A stretch of 33,017 nucleotides of DNA from Candidatus Enterococcus stercoripullorum (GCA_019120335.1 DWVH01000020.1:1-33017), one strand, 5' to 3'. Positions 1-9,080 are shown, counted from the first letter of the stretch. A program made the numbers and translations. The notes: a model not told the origin generated them from the sequence alone.

Positions 1-11
1 GCGACTTTCAT

Positions 12-40
12 ATCATAACAAACGTTCAATTCATTGTCAA
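12..40 (-). promoter_or_regulatory. Downstream promoter (P2) of a tandem rRNA-type promoter pair
   Basis: On the minus strand the -35 TTGACA (40-35) and -10 TATGAT (17-12) are separated by 17 bp. An A/T tract lies upstream at 43-60 (UP-element-like) and AGTCGC lies just after the -10 (6-1). The same arrangement recurs 102 bp upstream. It faces off the left edge of the window. Tandem near-consensus promoters with an AGTCGC discriminator are typical of enterococcal/lactobacillal rRNA operons; the operon itself is not in the window. Confidence 0.75.
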
Positions 41-113
41 GCTTAATTTTTAAAAACTTTAAAACGCATTGAAAGTTTATTTTATTTAGTCGTTTGATTT
101 CAGCGACTTTGTT

Positions 114-142
114 AGAATATCACGATTCAAATTGAACGTCAA
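114..142 (-). promoter_or_regulatory. Upstream promoter (P1) of the same tandem pair
   Basis: Minus strand: -35 TTGACG (142-137), 17-bp spacer, -10 TATTCT (119-114), followed by AGTCGC at 108-103 as in P2. A T/A-rich block lies upstream at 143-165. The -35 flank and the discriminator are shared with P2, so 1-51 and 102-153 form an imperfect direct repeat. It begins right after the terminator of the maf operon, so the downstream operon has its own start. Confidence 0.72.
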
Positions 143-189
143 GCAATTTTTCTAAAAAAATACTATAAAAACGTTTTCGAGCAAAAGAT

Positions 190-233
190 AAGCCCAAACA
201 CCTTAATAGAACAAAAGGTATTCAGGCTTTTTT
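190..233. terminator. Rho-independent terminator after maf
   Basis: Arms 190-204 and 215-229 form an imperfect 15-bp stem (three mismatches) around a 10-nt loop. A run of six T follows on the plus strand (228-233) and a weaker T-rich run follows on the minus strand. Its place directly behind the maf stop codon suggests that it ends the mismatch-repair operon, perhaps bidirectionally. Confidence 0.6.
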
Positions 234-235
234 AA

Positions 236-787
236 CTAAAATTGTTTCAAGTTTTGATACAAAGCGGCCACTGGCAGTCCGACAATTGCATAATAATCTC
301 CTTCAATAGATTGAATAAACTTACTTGCCAACCCCTGAACAGCATAGGCCCCAGCTTTATCTTTATATTCATCATCTAATAGATATTGTGCGATTTCTTC
401 CTCTGTCAATGGATAGAATGTCACGGCTGCTTTGCTAATAAAGTTTACTACCTTATCTTTTGATTGAATGCTGACTGCTGTGTAGACTTCATGTGTTTGT
501 CCGCTAAGCATTTTCAACATGAGTTTGGCATCATTTTTATCTTGAGGCTTACCTAAAATTTGATTTTGGCAGATAACTGAAGTATCGCTGCCAATAACCA
601 TAGCTTCAGGATAGTCTTTTAAAATAATTGCCGCTTTTTGAGACGCCATCCGTTGTACGTAATCAACTGGTTGTTCACTAGGATAAGGTGTTTCATCAAT
701 ATCTGCAGGTACAGCTTGAAAGTTCTCTACTACTCTTGCTAGTAATTCTTTTCTTCTAGGTGATTGTGAAGCGAGTATATATTGCAT
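236..787 (-). CDS. maf: Maf-family nucleoside triphosphate pyrophosphatase
   Basis: A 183-residue cytosolic protein of normal Maf length. Visible family motifs are the N-terminal ASQSPRRKELL (substrate-binding SxxRR), GSDTSV near residue 66 with the catalytic Asp, GKP near 79, AGAY and the C-terminal EGDYYAIVGLP. Maf proteins hydrolyse non-canonical or selected NTPs (dTTP/UTP/pseudo-UTP) to NMP and pyrophosphate, and overexpression blocks septation in Bacillus. The gene follows mutL by 12 bp with a ribosome binding site AGAAGG, so it is probably the last gene of the ymdB-ymcA-mutS-mutL-maf transcript. The exact nucleotide preference cannot be read from the sequence. Confidence 0.93.
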   Translation of the reverse strand: MQYILASQSPRRKELLARVVENFQAVPADIDETPYPSEQPVDYVQRMASQKAAIILKDYPEAMVIGSDTSVICQNQILGKPQDKNDAKLMLKMLSGQTHEVYTAVSIQSKDKVVNFISKAAVTFYPLTEEEIAQYLLDDEYKDKAGAYAVQGLASKFIQSIEGDYYAIVGLPVAALYQNLKQF

Positions 788-799
788 TTTATTTCCCTT

Positions 800-2854
800 C
801 TAATGTGGATCTTGAATTCGTTTAAACATCTTTTCTAAATCTTTATTGGTAAAATGAATGAGTACTGGGCGCCCATGTGGACAATTATATGGGTTTTCGC
901 ATTTAGCTAAATCAGTAAGTAAGGTTCTGGCTTGAATATCACTTAAATGATGGTTGGCTTTAATCGAACGTTTACAGCTCATCATAATCGCCGTTGCTGC
1001 TCTAAAATCTTTCACTGTCACCGAACCGTTAATCAATACCATATCTATCATTTCACGAATAATGGTTTCTTCTTGCCCTTTAGGATACCAAGTAGGATGT
1101 GCCCGCACGATAAAACTATTTTGTCCAAAGTCTTCCAATTGAATGCCGACGCTGACTAGCACATCTTTTTTCTCTTTTAATTTTAGATAATCACTATTTG
1201 GATAGTCCAAAACAATCGGAATGAGTAATTCTTGCAAATGTTCATCCACTTCACCAATTTTTTCCCGATAATATTCGTATTTGATTCTCTCTTGGGCCGC
1301 ATGTTGGTCGATAATGTATAACCCGTGGTCTGACTGGGCAAAAAGGTACGTCCCATGCATTTGACCAAAATATTCTAAATACGGAAAGGCTTCGTGCTCA
1401 CTTTGCGTTTCATTTTGTTTTAACAAGGCATAAACTTGTTTGGCATCTAAATCCTCATGGAGATACTCTGTTGGCTCAAACGGATCACTTTCTGGCAGTT
1501 CACGTACCAAGTTATCCACATTTTTAGTTTCGAATATTTGTTCGTCAAGTGTTTCTTCTTGACTATCGAATGTTGAATTTTCGAGATTTCTAACAAGATT
1601 GTCAAAATCATCTGTTCTTTTTCCACATTCATCCACAAGATTGTCCACAGAATTATCCACATTTCCACTCGTGCTTGCTGTGTTTTCCTCAGGAGTGGGA
1701 GCTGGTTTCAAGTAAAATTGATTCGTCTGGCTATCAAACTGTAACCGACCACTTTTTTTCCCCACAGCAGGCGACAAATCTAGATTTAATTGCGTTGGCT
1801 TAACTTGTTCTTTAGGATTGACTTTCTGTTTGAAATCAAGGTTCGCACCAACATTAGGAATCAAGACTTGTTCGCGCAACTTATCATTGATTGCTTTACT
1901 AACCAATGAAAAGAGCTCTTCTTCTTTAGAGAGGCGGACTTCTTGCTTGGTTGGATGAACATTCACATCCACTAATAATGGATCTGTTTGAATCTCGATG
2001 ACCGCAATTGGAAAACGTCCAATCATCAACTTCGATCCATAGCCATTCGTAATCGCCTTATTTAACCCATGATTTTTGATGTAACGACCATTAATTAAGG
2101 TGGTGATATAACTTCTACCTGCACGTGTTAACTCAGGCAAAGATACGTAGCCACTAATCTTAAAATCTAGGTTTTCTGCTTGAATCGCTAACATTTTCTT
2201 GGCATTTTGCAGCCCATAAATACCGGCAATAGTCTGCTTTAAGTCGCCACTGCCATTGGTTTTTGTGAGCTGATGACCATCATGAACCAAAGAAAAGGCA
2301 ATATCCGGATGACTTAAAGCTAGACGATTCACCACATCAGTAATATTGGCTAATTCTGTCTGCAAAGATTTCACATACTTCAAGCGAGCGGGAGTATTAT
2401 AGAATAAATCCGACACCTTAATATTGGTTCCTTTACGCAAAGAACCTGGCTTTTCAACAACCACTTTGCCACCATCTAATTCGAGATAACTCCCCTCAGC
2501 AGCATTTTCTTGCGCACTTTCGATGACCACTTTAGACACCGAAGCAATACTAGGTAACGCCTCGCCGCGAAAACCTAATGTACGGATACGAAACAAATCA
2601 TCACGACTATGAATTTTACTTGTAGCATGTCGCTTAAAGGCATTGACCATATCATCTGGCGCAATCCCCTCACCATCATCAATAATTTGAATTGTTTTCA
2701 GACCCGCCTCTTCAATAAAAATTTCAATCTTATGACTATGTGCATCAATCGCATTTTCCAATAATTCTTTAACAACCGATGCTGGACGTTCCACAACTTC
2801 TCCAGCCGCGATTTGGTTGGCTAACTGTTCTGAAAGTTCTTGGATTTTTCCCAT
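800..2854 (-). CDS. mutL: DNA mismatch repair protein MutL (endonuclease type)
   Basis: A 684-residue MutL. The N-terminal GHKL ATPase shows E30/N34 in ELLENAIDA, DDGEGI (59-64) and the ATP-lid motif TLGFRGEAL (92-100). The C-terminal domain carries the metal-binding endonuclease motif DQHA(X)2E(X)4E (D516 to E527), an ACK-type motif and CPHGRP near the end, so this is a nicking MutL as in Bacillus and not the E. coli type. QELLIP just after it resembles the sliding-clamp-binding motif of B. subtilis MutL. The linker (about residues 390-470) is acidic and contains repeated VDN/DNLV units whose DNA resembles DnaA boxes. The start ATG has GAGGTGAGAAC in front. The gene lies 31 bp behind mutS, in one operon. 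Confidence 0.97.
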   Translation of the reverse strand: MGKIQELSEQLANQIAAGEVVERPASVVKELLENAIDAHSHKIEIFIEEAGLKTIQIIDDGEGIAPDDMVNAFKRHATSKIHSRDDLFRIRTLGFRGEALPSIASVSKVVIESAQENAAEGSYLELDGGKVVVEKPGSLRKGTNIKVSDLFYNTPARLKYVKSLQTELANITDVVNRLALSHPDIAFSLVHDGHQLTKTNGSGDLKQTIAGIYGLQNAKKMLAIQAENLDFKISGYVSLPELTRAGRSYITTLINGRYIKNHGLNKAITNGYGSKLMIGRFPIAVIEIQTDPLLVDVNVHPTKQEVRLSKEEELFSLVSKAINDKLREQVLIPNVGANLDFKQKVNPKEQVKPTQLNLDLSPAVGKKSGRLQFDSQTNQFYLKPAPTPEENTASTSGNVDNSVDNLVDECGKRTDDFDNLVRNLENSTFDSQEETLDEQIFETKNVDNLVRELPESDPFEPTEYLHEDLDAKQVYALLKQNETQSEHEAFPYLEYFGQMHGTYLFAQSDHGLYIIDQHAAQERIKYEYYREKIGEVDEHLQELLIPIVLDYPNSDYLKLKEKKDVLVSVGIQLEDFGQNSFIVRAHPTWYPKGQEETIIREMIDMVLINGSVTVKDFRAATAIMMSCKRSIKANHHLSDIQARTLLTDLAKCENPYNCPHGRPVLIHFTNKDLEKMFKRIQDPH
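1512..1661 (+). repeat. Cluster of DnaA-box-like 9-mers inside the mutL linker
   Basis: Two exact TTATCCACA boxes (1512-1520, 1653-1661) and three one-mismatch copies (1619-1627, 1629-1637, 1641-1649) all lie in the same orientation. The last four are 10-12 bp apart. They encode the repeated VDN peptide of the MutL linker, so protein repetition alone could explain them. Binding of DnaA is only an inference. Confidence 0.45.
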
Positions 2855-2885
2855 GTTCTCACCTCAATTCACAAAACTTACTTCA

Positions 2886-5504
2886 TTATTCCTTTTCCAA
2901 TTCACGTTTTAATTCATTTATCGTAAAGAAGACATCCATTGGCTTTAAGTTTGCCAGATCCATCGACTTAATCGCTGCCAGTACTTTTTCTTCAGCCGGC
3001 GTCATTTCACTAAATAATGATAATTGCTCTACAGCCGGTGTACTTGGATTTGCCTTGACCGTAACTGCCACATTGATTTCTTCTTCCTTGCTTTGGCTAA
3101 CGACTTGTGCGACTTGTTTTTCTTCTTGATTTTCTAATTTGGTTAAAATCTGATCTGCACGTGCAATTAAGCTTTCTGGCAAGCCTGCTAACTTACCAAC
3201 GTGTATGCCATAACTTTTATCAGCCGGACCTTTCATCATCTTATGAAGGAATATGACTTCACCATCTTTTTCCGTTGCGCCAACATGAATATTCACCAAA
3301 CCAGGCAATTGGCTTTCTAAGGCAGTTAATTCATGATAATGGGTTGAAAAGAGTGTCTTTGCTTGGACATGATTTTGCAAATATTCAATAATCGCCTGTG
3401 CCAAAGCCATCCCGTCAAAAGTAGCAGTTCCGCGGCCCAATTCATCAAATAAAACTAGGCTATTAACACTTGCATGACGCAATGCTTGATTGGCTTCCAT
3501 CATTTCCACCATAAATGTACTCTGACCGGCAATTAAATCATCACTAGCCCCAATACGCGTGAAAATACGATCAAAAATAGGCAATGTCGCTTCCTTAGCC
3601 GGTACAAAACACCCCATCTGCGTCATGACCACACTCAAGGCAAGTTGACGCATATACGTACTCTTACCAGACATATTTGGCCCTGTAATTAGCAACATGG
3701 TCGTCTCTTTTGGCATTTCAATCGAGTTGGGAATATAGGTTTGAGCACCTAATACTTTTTCAACGACTGGGTGCCGACCATCAATAATTTTCAACTCATG
3801 GTCTTGACTAAGCACTGGACGCACGTAGCCATATCGTTCACTAACAATTGCAAAGGCTAGCAAGCAGTCTAACGTAGCCACGGCTTTTGCTAAAGTTTGT
3901 AATTCGCTAATTTTGCCTTTTACTTGCTCGCGAATCCCAATAAATAACTGATATTCTAGCTCAGTAGATTTTTCTTGCGCCCCTAAGATTAATTCTTCTA
4001 ACTTTTTCAATTCAGGCGTAATAAAACGTTCAGCATTCGCCAAAGTTTGCTTACGATCAAAACGCGAAGTATCCAAATGAGCAAGATTGGCCTTGGTAAT
4101 TTCAATATAGTATCCAAAGACACGATTATAGCCAATTTTTAGATTTTTCACGCCGGTTAATTCGCGTTCTTTTGCTTCTAATTCGGCTAACCATTGTTTG
4201 CCATTTTTCATCGCCAAACGGTATTCGTCTAGCTGTTCATTATAGCCAGTCTTGATGAGATTGCCTTCGTTTAATTGCAAAGGCGCCTCTTCATCAATCG
4301 CTTGCTCAATCAAGTCCACCAGATCATTCATCGGATTTAAATCATGTAAAAGCATTTGCCACTGACCTTGATCAATACCCGTTAAAATCTGTCTAAGATA
4401 AGGGATTTGTTCCAGTGATTGTTTTAATTGTAATAAATCACGCGCATTGACACTTCCAAAAGATACCTTTCCTGCCAAGCGTTCTAAATCATATACTTTT
4501 GCTAAACCTTGAATGATATCTTCACGTTCAAAAAAGGAAGTAATCAACGAAGCCACCATTTCCTGACGACCTAAGATTTGCTTTTCTTGAATTAATGGAC
4601 GATCTAGCCACTGTTTTAAAAGACGCGCACCCATGGCTGTCTTCGTTTCATCCAACAACCATATTAAAGTGCCTTGCTTTTTGCCCGTACGAATCGCTTG
4701 ACTTAATTCCAAATTAAACTTCGAATAATAATCCATTTTCAGATAATGGTCGACTTGATAACTTTGCGCTTGTTGAATGTGATTTAAGCTGCGTTTTTGT
4801 GTTTCTGACAAATAGGCTAATAAATGATTGGTTACCGTTTTTTCGATATCTGACTGTAGTTGATTCGTTAAAAAGCTTAATTCTGCATTTTCCTGTGCCT
4901 CTAATTGAAAAGAAACCACTAAAGAAAGGCGTTGTTTTAATGTTTGCGTCAATTTTTCAGGAATTTCTGTCGTATAAACAATTTCTTTTGTCTGTAAAAT
5001 CGAAGCTTCATTTAACACACTTTCTTCATCGGCAAGCACTGTAGCTTTTAATTCACCTGTAGACAAATCGACATAACTGAAACCAAATTGGCCCGCTTGG
5101 TAACTTAAAGCCGTTAAAAAATTATTTTCTTTCGCAGCTAGTGACTTACCATCCATCACAGTACCTGGAGTAACTAATTGCACCACTTCTCTTTTCACCA
5201 TGCCTTTAGTTAGCTTAGGATCTTCTACTTGTTCACAAATCGCCACTTTATAGCCTTGCTCTACCAAAGTATCAATATAGCCACTCGCTGCATGATAAGG
5301 AACGCCACACATTGGAATTGGATCTTCGGCATTTTTATTACGACTGGTTAAGGTTAACTCTAAAATTTGAGCCGCTTTTTTAGCATCCTCATAAAACATT
5401 TCATAAAAATCACCTAAACGATAGAACAAAAACGCATCTGGATATTGCGCCTTGATTTGAAAATATTGTTCCATCATCGGGGTATGTTTTGTCTTTTGTG
5501 GCAT
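2886..5504 (-). CDS. mutS: DNA mismatch repair protein MutS
   Basis: An 872-residue MutS that recognises mispaired bases and recruits MutL. The N-terminal mismatch-probing GDFYEMF has the Phe-x-Glu at F33/E35. The C-terminal ABC-type ATPase has Walker [10 protein letters not shown] (608-616), Walker [12 protein letters not shown] and STHYHEL. After the ATPase, QLSLF (827-831) matches the beta-clamp-binding motif, and the tail ends in a helical oligomerisation domain. The ATG at 5504 overlaps the TGA of ymcA by one base, so translation is coupled. A GTG one codon upstream (5507) is an alternative start with the same SD (AGGAAGG). All domains look intact, so mismatch repair should be functional. 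Confidence 0.97.
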   Translation of the reverse strand: MPQKTKHTPMMEQYFQIKAQYPDAFLFYRLGDFYEMFYEDAKKAAQILELTLTSRNKNAEDPIPMCGVPYHAASGYIDTLVEQGYKVAICEQVEDPKLTKGMVKREVVQLVTPGTVMDGKSLAAKENNFLTALSYQAGQFGFSYVDLSTGELKATVLADEESVLNEASILQTKEIVYTTEIPEKLTQTLKQRLSLVVSFQLEAQENAELSFLTNQLQSDIEKTVTNHLLAYLSETQKRSLNHIQQAQSYQVDHYLKMDYYSKFNLELSQAIRTGKKQGTLIWLLDETKTAMGARLLKQWLDRPLIQEKQILGRQEMVASLITSFFEREDIIQGLAKVYDLERLAGKVSFGSVNARDLLQLKQSLEQIPYLRQILTGIDQGQWQMLLHDLNPMNDLVDLIEQAIDEEAPLQLNEGNLIKTGYNEQLDEYRLAMKNGKQWLAELEAKERELTGVKNLKIGYNRVFGYYIEITKANLAHLDTSRFDRKQTLANAERFITPELKKLEELILGAQEKSTELEYQLFIGIREQVKGKISELQTLAKAVATLDCLLAFAIVSERYGYVRPVLSQDHELKIIDGRHPVVEKVLGAQTYIPNSIEMPKETTMLLITGPNMSGKSTYMRQLALSVVMTQMGCFVPAKEATLPIFDRIFTRIGASDDLIAGQSTFMVEMMEANQALRHASVNSLVLFDELGRGTATFDGMALAQAIIEYLQNHVQAKTLFSTHYHELTALESQLPGLVNIHVGATEKDGEVIFLHKMMKGPADKSYGIHVGKLAGLPESLIARADQILTKLENQEEKQVAQVVSQSKEEEINVAVTVKANPSTPAVEQLSLFSEMTPAEEKVLAAIKSMDLANLKPMDVFFTINELKRELEKE

Positions 5505-5878
5505 CACTGTTTTCCTTCCTGTTCAAGTTGTTGATTCACTTTATATTGAATTTTATTCGTCAAATATTGTAATAAATCATCGGCCTCAATTAACTTTTCA
5601 CGATAACTGACGACTAACGGATGATTTTTATAACGTTCATTGGCCTCGTCTAGACGTTTGAGCGCTTCTTGTTTAGCATTTTCTTTCCCATAATGCTCAA
5701 ACTGAACGACTTGTTTTTGTAAGTTTTTTATTTCTTCTTCCAAATCCTTTAATCCTTGATGTTGATTCACTTTTGCTTGAATTTGTTTAAAATTACGAAT
5801 TGTTTCATTTTCTTGTAGCAATTGTTTAATCTGTTCAAGGGTTTGTTGAATTTGTTGTTCTTCCTCTAGATATGTCAT
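5504..5878 (-). CDS. ymcA: YlbF/YmcA-family protein (RicA-like)
   Basis: A 124-residue, almost entirely helical protein with heptad-rich stretches and no membrane segment or signal peptide, matching the YlbF/YmcA (Com_YlbF) family in size and composition. In Bacillus, YmcA (RicA), YlbF (RicF) and YaaT (RicT) form a complex that helps RNase Y mature operon mRNAs and affects competence and biofilm formation. The assignment to YmcA rather than YlbF rests on position: Bacillus ymcA also lies between ymdB and mutS. It sits 13 bp after ymdB and overlaps mutS, so it belongs to the same transcript. The family call is good; the exact paralogue is less sure. Confidence 0.75.
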   Translation of the reverse strand: MTYLEEEQQIQQTLEQIKQLLQENETIRNFKQIQAKVNQHQGLKDLEEEIKNLQKQVVQFEHYGKENAKQEALKRLDEANERYKNHPLVVSYREKLIEADDLLQYLTNKIQYKVNQQLEQEGKQ

Positions 5879-5891
5879 CGTTTCATCCTAT

Positions 5892-6695
5892 CTAATCATT
5901 TTCGCTAAATGGGCGGTCTTCACTGATTTGAATCGGAAAAATCCGTGTTGCTTTGCCTGTCTTATCATCCACATCAATGACACAAGCAGATAAAATAAAA
6001 CGTCCTTTTTCTATCACTTCAAAACGTTGAGGCAAACTAGTTAAGAATTTTTCGATAACCGCTTCTTTTTTCATTCCTAAAATACCATCATAAGGACCAG
6101 TCATGCCGACATCGGTTAAATAAGCGGTTCCTTTAGGTAAAATCCGCGCATCATTGGTTTGCACATGGGTATGCGTCCCGACTACAGCTGATACTCTGCC
6201 ATCTAAAAACCATCCCATCGCTTGTTTTTCGCTCGTTGTCTCTGCATGAAAATCGACAAAAATATAAGGAGTACGATTTTGAATTTGGGCTAATAATTCT
6301 TCTATTTTACGGAAAGGATCATCTAAATCCACCATAAACGAGCGTCCTTGTAAATTCACTACCGCTAATTCTTGTTGGTTAACCTTCACAAAGACCACAC
6401 CAACACCCGGCACACCCGTTGGAAAATTCGCTGGTCGCACCATCCTCTTAGCATCCTCGATAAATTCGAAAATCCCTCGGTTATCCCAAGCATGGTTACC
6501 TAGCGTAATCACATCCGCCCCATCTTGTAAAAATTTCTTATAGATTTTTTCGGTAATTCCGCGACCACTGGCTGCATTTTCTCCATTCACAATTGTTACT
6601 TGTGGACGATATTTTTTCTTTAATCTAGGTAAATACTCACTAACCGTATTGCGTCCTAAAGATCCCACAACATCCCCAATAAATAATAACCTCAA
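5892..6695 (-). CDS. ymdB: YmdB-type metallophosphoesterase (2',3'-cNMP phosphodiesterase)
   Basis: A 267-residue protein matching the YmdB family along its whole length. The dinuclear metal ligands are visible: D8 in GDVVG, E39/N40 in NGENAA, N67/H68 in GNHAWDN, H150 in DFHAETTSEK, and H175/H177 in GTHTHVQ. B. subtilis YmdB is a cytosolic phosphodiesterase acting on 2',3'-cyclic nucleotides, tied to RNase Y-dependent RNA turnover and the biofilm/motility switch. The start codon is TTG at 6695, preceded by AGAGG seven bases away; the family N-terminus MRxLFIGDVVG supports this start. It is the first gene of the ymdB-ymcA-mutS-mutL-maf operon, with a promoter at 6731-6759. Confidence 0.93.
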   Translation of the reverse strand: MRLLFIGDVVGSLGRNTVSEYLPRLKKKYRPQVTIVNGENAASGRGITEKIYKKFLQDGADVITLGNHAWDNRGIFEFIEDAKRMVRPANFPTGVPGVGVVFVKVNQQELAVVNLQGRSFMVDLDDPFRKIEELLAQIQNRTPYIFVDFHAETTSEKQAMGWFLDGRVSAVVGTHTHVQTNDARILPKGTAYLTDVGMTGPYDGILGMKKEAVIEKFLTSLPQRFEVIEKGRFILSACVIDVDDKTGKATRIFPIQISEDRPFSEND

Positions 6696-6730
6696 AATTT
6701 TTCCTCTTCTCTAATTAATCTCATTTCTTT

Positions 6731-6759
6731 ATTATAAGCTAGGAAAGAAAATTAAGCAA
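6731..6759 (-). promoter_or_regulatory. Probable promoter of the ymdB-mutS-mutL operon
   Basis: Minus strand: -35 TTGCTT (6759-6754), 17-bp spacer, -10 TATAAT (6736-6731), about 35 bp ahead of the ymdB start and just behind the terminator of the HAD gene. The -10 is perfect and the -35 moderate. Confidence 0.6.
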
Positions 6760-6771
6760 AATTTCCCATAT

Positions 6772-6800
6772 AAAAAGAGGCATCCACCTTCTGACGCCTC
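6772..6800 (-). terminator. Terminator of the HAD phosphatase gene
   Basis: Arms 6777-6784 and 6793-6800 form an 8-bp stem with one mismatch. On the minus strand a TTTTT run follows (6776-6772), and on the plus strand a T6 run follows. It separates the HAD gene from the ymdB operon. Confidence 0.7.
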
Positions 6801-6816
6801 CATTTTTTGAATATTT

Positions 6817-7599
6817 TTATGCAGTAATTAACCCTAATTTATTTAATGCGTGGTAAATGCCATCTGAATTATGATCTTGCGTCACTAAATCTGCATGTTT
6901 TTGCACTTCCTCATTGGCATTTCCCATCGCCACGCCAACACCTGCCATCGATAGCATTTCACGATCATTCATGCCATCCCCAAAACAAATAATATCTTCT
7001 TGTTGGATCTCTAACTCATTTGCCACTTGCAAAATCGTAGCTGCTTTGGAAATGCCTTGCGTTAAAACATCTACACAATTTGGATGCCAGCGAACAAAGC
7101 GTAGATCTTGATACTTTTCATCAAAACGACCTTCATGTTTTGCTGAATAAAAAGCCAATCCCGCATAAACATCTTCTTTGGCAAATTGTGGATCTAAGTT
7201 TGGTAAAGTTGATCCAAATGACTCCATCGCATCGGTCATTTTAGGCAAATCTAAAGAAGTAATCCGCTTTGTTTCGTCTAAACCTACCAATGCCACATCA
7301 ATTCCTAAAGGCACAACCTCTTCTTTCAATTCTTTTAACGAATCCATAGGTAACAGTTGTTTGTGAATTTGCTTGTGGTCCTTAAAGGCCGCTGCACCAT
7401 TACATAAGATATAATTTTCAAAAGAAAGTGCATCAATAACCGGTTTTGCCAACACCCGTGAGCGTCCAGTAGCAAGCGTCACATAATGGCCTTGAGCCCG
7501 CAAGCTTTCTATCGCCATCCGTGTACTAGGCAACACTTGCAAATTCTTATCTAATATTGTCCCATCGATATCAAATGCAATTAATTTTCGGTTCATCAT
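6817..7599 (-). CDS. Cof-type HAD-IIB sugar/nucleotide phosphatase
   Basis: A 260-residue member of the Cof subfamily (HAD type IIB). Motif I DIDGTIL near residue 10 holds the nucleophile Asp, motif II is LATGRS near 42, the motif III lysine is in GISKAA near 184, and motif IV GDGMNDREML near 208 binds Mg. Such enzymes dephosphorylate small phosphorylated metabolites (sugar phosphates, flavin precursors, pyridoxal phosphate); the substrate cannot be told from sequence. Two adjacent ATG codons (7599, 7596) follow a GGGAGAG ribosome binding site. It is monocistronic, with a terminator at 6772-6800 and a possible promoter at 7633-7661. Confidence 0.88.
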   Translation of the reverse strand: MMNRKLIAFDIDGTILDKNLQVLPSTRMAIESLRAQGHYVTLATGRSRVLAKPVIDALSFENYILCNGAAAFKDHKQIHKQLLPMDSLKELKEEVVPLGIDVALVGLDETKRITSLDLPKMTDAMESFGSTLPNLDPQFAKEDVYAGLAFYSAKHEGRFDEKYQDLRFVRWHPNCVDVLTQGISKAATILQVANELEIQQEDIICFGDGMNDREMLSMAGVGVAMGNANEEVQKHADLVTQDHNSDGIYHALNKLGLITA

Positions 7600-7632
7600 C
7601 CTATACTCTCCCTAACTTGTACTTGTGAGTTT

Positions 7633-7661
7633 ACTTTACTAAAAAATCCCTTTTCTAGCAA
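7633..7661 (-). promoter_or_regulatory. Possible promoter of the HAD gene
   Basis: Minus strand: TTGCTA (7661-7656), 17-bp spacer, TAAAGT (7638-7633), 34 bp before the start codon. Both boxes deviate from consensus. The remainder of the gap from 7662 to 8012 shows no convincing ORF on either strand apart from the inverted repeat at 7810-7860. Confidence 0.35.
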
Positions 7662-7809
7662 CTATGACTACTTCGTTTATCCTTCAAATGAATATGCACC
7701 TTCTTCTCAGAGCTCAGCCACACTTCTAACATTTAACAAATTAGTTATTTTTTCACATTTCCAACTCATTATGAAATAAGAATAGAATAACGAATAAAAA
7801 AATACCAAC

Positions 7810-7860
7810 GTTTAAAAGCCTCTACTAGTTTAAAATATCCAATCAGCGAGGCTTTTAAAC
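7810..7860. repeat. 13-bp perfect inverted repeat in the HAD/FNT gap
   Basis: GTTTAAAAGCCTC at 7810-7822 is exactly complementary to 7848-7860 across a 25-nt A/T-rich loop. On the minus strand a T7 run appears eight bases after the stem (7802-7796). It could be a second terminator for the FNT gene, a remnant terminator of a lost gene, or a processing hairpin. No gene lies between it and its neighbours. Confidence 0.5.
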
Positions 7861-8012
7861 AAACTTTATGCAGATTTTCTCACTCTTCTTAGACTTTTTT
7901 CAGAATGATTAGCTTCCGAAATAAAAAGTAGTATATTTTTTCCGCATCAATTCAAAAGATACGACTATATCATAAACGATCGCACGACTATAAGACGAAA
8001 AATCTCAGCCGC

Positions 8013-8066
8013 AAAAAAAAAACGAATATTTATCCTAGGCATGATTGACCAACGATAAATATCCGT
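8013..8066 (-). terminator. Strong terminator of the FNT channel gene
   Basis: Arms 8022-8034 and 8054-8066 pair over 13 bp with one A-C mismatch. On the minus strand an unbroken run of ten T follows (8022-8013). It lies 14 bp after the stop codon of the channel gene. Confidence 0.85.
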
Positions 8067-8079
8067 TTATTAATTCATA

Positions 8080-8877
8080 TTAATCAACATATTTAGATTT
8101 CGAACTATTCAACCAAGCATAAATCAAGCCTATCACTAAGCCTCCGCCGATATAGTTTCCGATTAATGCACAAACCAAATTATGGATAACATGCGCAGCG
8201 TCCATTCCCGGAATATTGCCGCCAGATGCAAAATAAGCTAATGAAAATGCTGGGAAGTTAGCGATGACGTGTTCATATCCTAAGAACGCAAAGATAAAGA
8301 TAATAAAGATAATAGCCGGAACTTTACCCGCATCATCTTTCATTCGTAAACTAACAATTACCGAAGTATTTACGACGATATTGGCAAACATCGCTTCTGC
8401 TAAAATTTGAATAGTTGGTTTTGCTAATTTGGCCGCCACTCCTGCATACATATAGTTATCAGGTGCCAAATTTTGATAGGGGCCAGTTAGTGACACAAAA
8501 TAGGCAAAAATAATCCCACCTACTAAGTTAAAAAAGATACAAGTAAATAATAATTTCACAGCCTTAGCAACGGTCATTTTTTTACGATATACCCCTACTG
8601 TTGCATATAACATATTAGAAGTACCTAGTTCAGCATTCATATACAATATCATAACCAGTGACCAACTAAACATGAAAGCAAATAAAAATTTTCCTAAACC
8701 ATGTACTAATTCGTCACCTTTAATCGCAACGGCAAACGCGATTGCTGTTCCTAATGTCAAGAATAAACACGCCAACATCGCGCGTACTGCATAGCGTAGA
8801 TAGCTACTTTCAATTAGGTCTAGTTTCTTTTCAATGGAAGAATCAATCTTCTCAAATAATGGTGATACTGGATTCAT
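8080..8877 (-). CDS. Formate/nitrite transporter (FNT) family channel
   Basis: A 265-residue integral membrane protein with six predicted hydrophobic helices and a short cytoplasmic N-terminus, the size of FocA/NirC. Family landmarks are AELGTSNM after helix 2 (the re-entrant loop region), NLVGGI in helix 3, the conserved pore histidine region FLGYEHVIANF in the fifth helix, and NYIGGGLVIG in the last helix. FNT channels are pentameric pores for formate, nitrite, lactate or hydrosulfide. In a fermentative coccus, formate made by pyruvate formate-lyase is the most natural substrate, but that is inference and no pfl gene is adjacent. RBS AAGGAGAG. It has its own promoter and terminator. Confidence 0.88.
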   Translation of the reverse strand: MNPVSPLFEKIDSSIEKKLDLIESSYLRYAVRAMLACLFLTLGTAIAFAVAIKGDELVHGLGKFLFAFMFSWSLVMILYMNAELGTSNMLYATVGVYRKKMTVAKAVKLLFTCIFFNLVGGIIFAYFVSLTGPYQNLAPDNYMYAGVAAKLAKPTIQILAEAMFANIVVNTSVIVSLRMKDDAGKVPAIIFIIFIFAFLGYEHVIANFPAFSLAYFASGGNIPGMDAAHVIHNLVCALIGNYIGGGLVIGLIYAWLNSSKSKYVD

Positions 8878-8927
8878 TGTCTCTCTCCTTCAATTTTCAT
8901 GTGACGCCTTCTATCAACATCATTCTT

Positions 8928-8956
8928 ATTCTAATGATGCAACTATCATTTGTAAA
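8928..8956 (-). promoter_or_regulatory. Promoter of the FNT channel gene
   Basis: Minus strand: -35 TTTACA (8956-8951), 17-bp spacer, -10 TAGAAT (8933-8928). It sits 51 bp before the start codon and is the best match in the 8878-9080 interval. Confidence 0.6.
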
Positions 8957-9080
8957 GGATATTTAATGAAAAAGTTCACGTTTTTTCAGAAATATTTTCA
9001 CTATCTATTTTTTGTCTTACTTTATAGTAGGATGACTTTTACTTTTAGCTTTCTTTTTAATCGCAAACATGCAATTTCAG

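Noticed and set aside
947-1159. Plus-strand open frames inside mutL (and similar shadows inside mutS, citZ, icd and others)
   Set aside because: They lie opposite well-supported genes, have no SD and show no family features.
1447-1668. Alternative minus-strand frame across the mutL linker
   Set aside because: It overlaps mutL in another frame and only reflects the repetitive linker.
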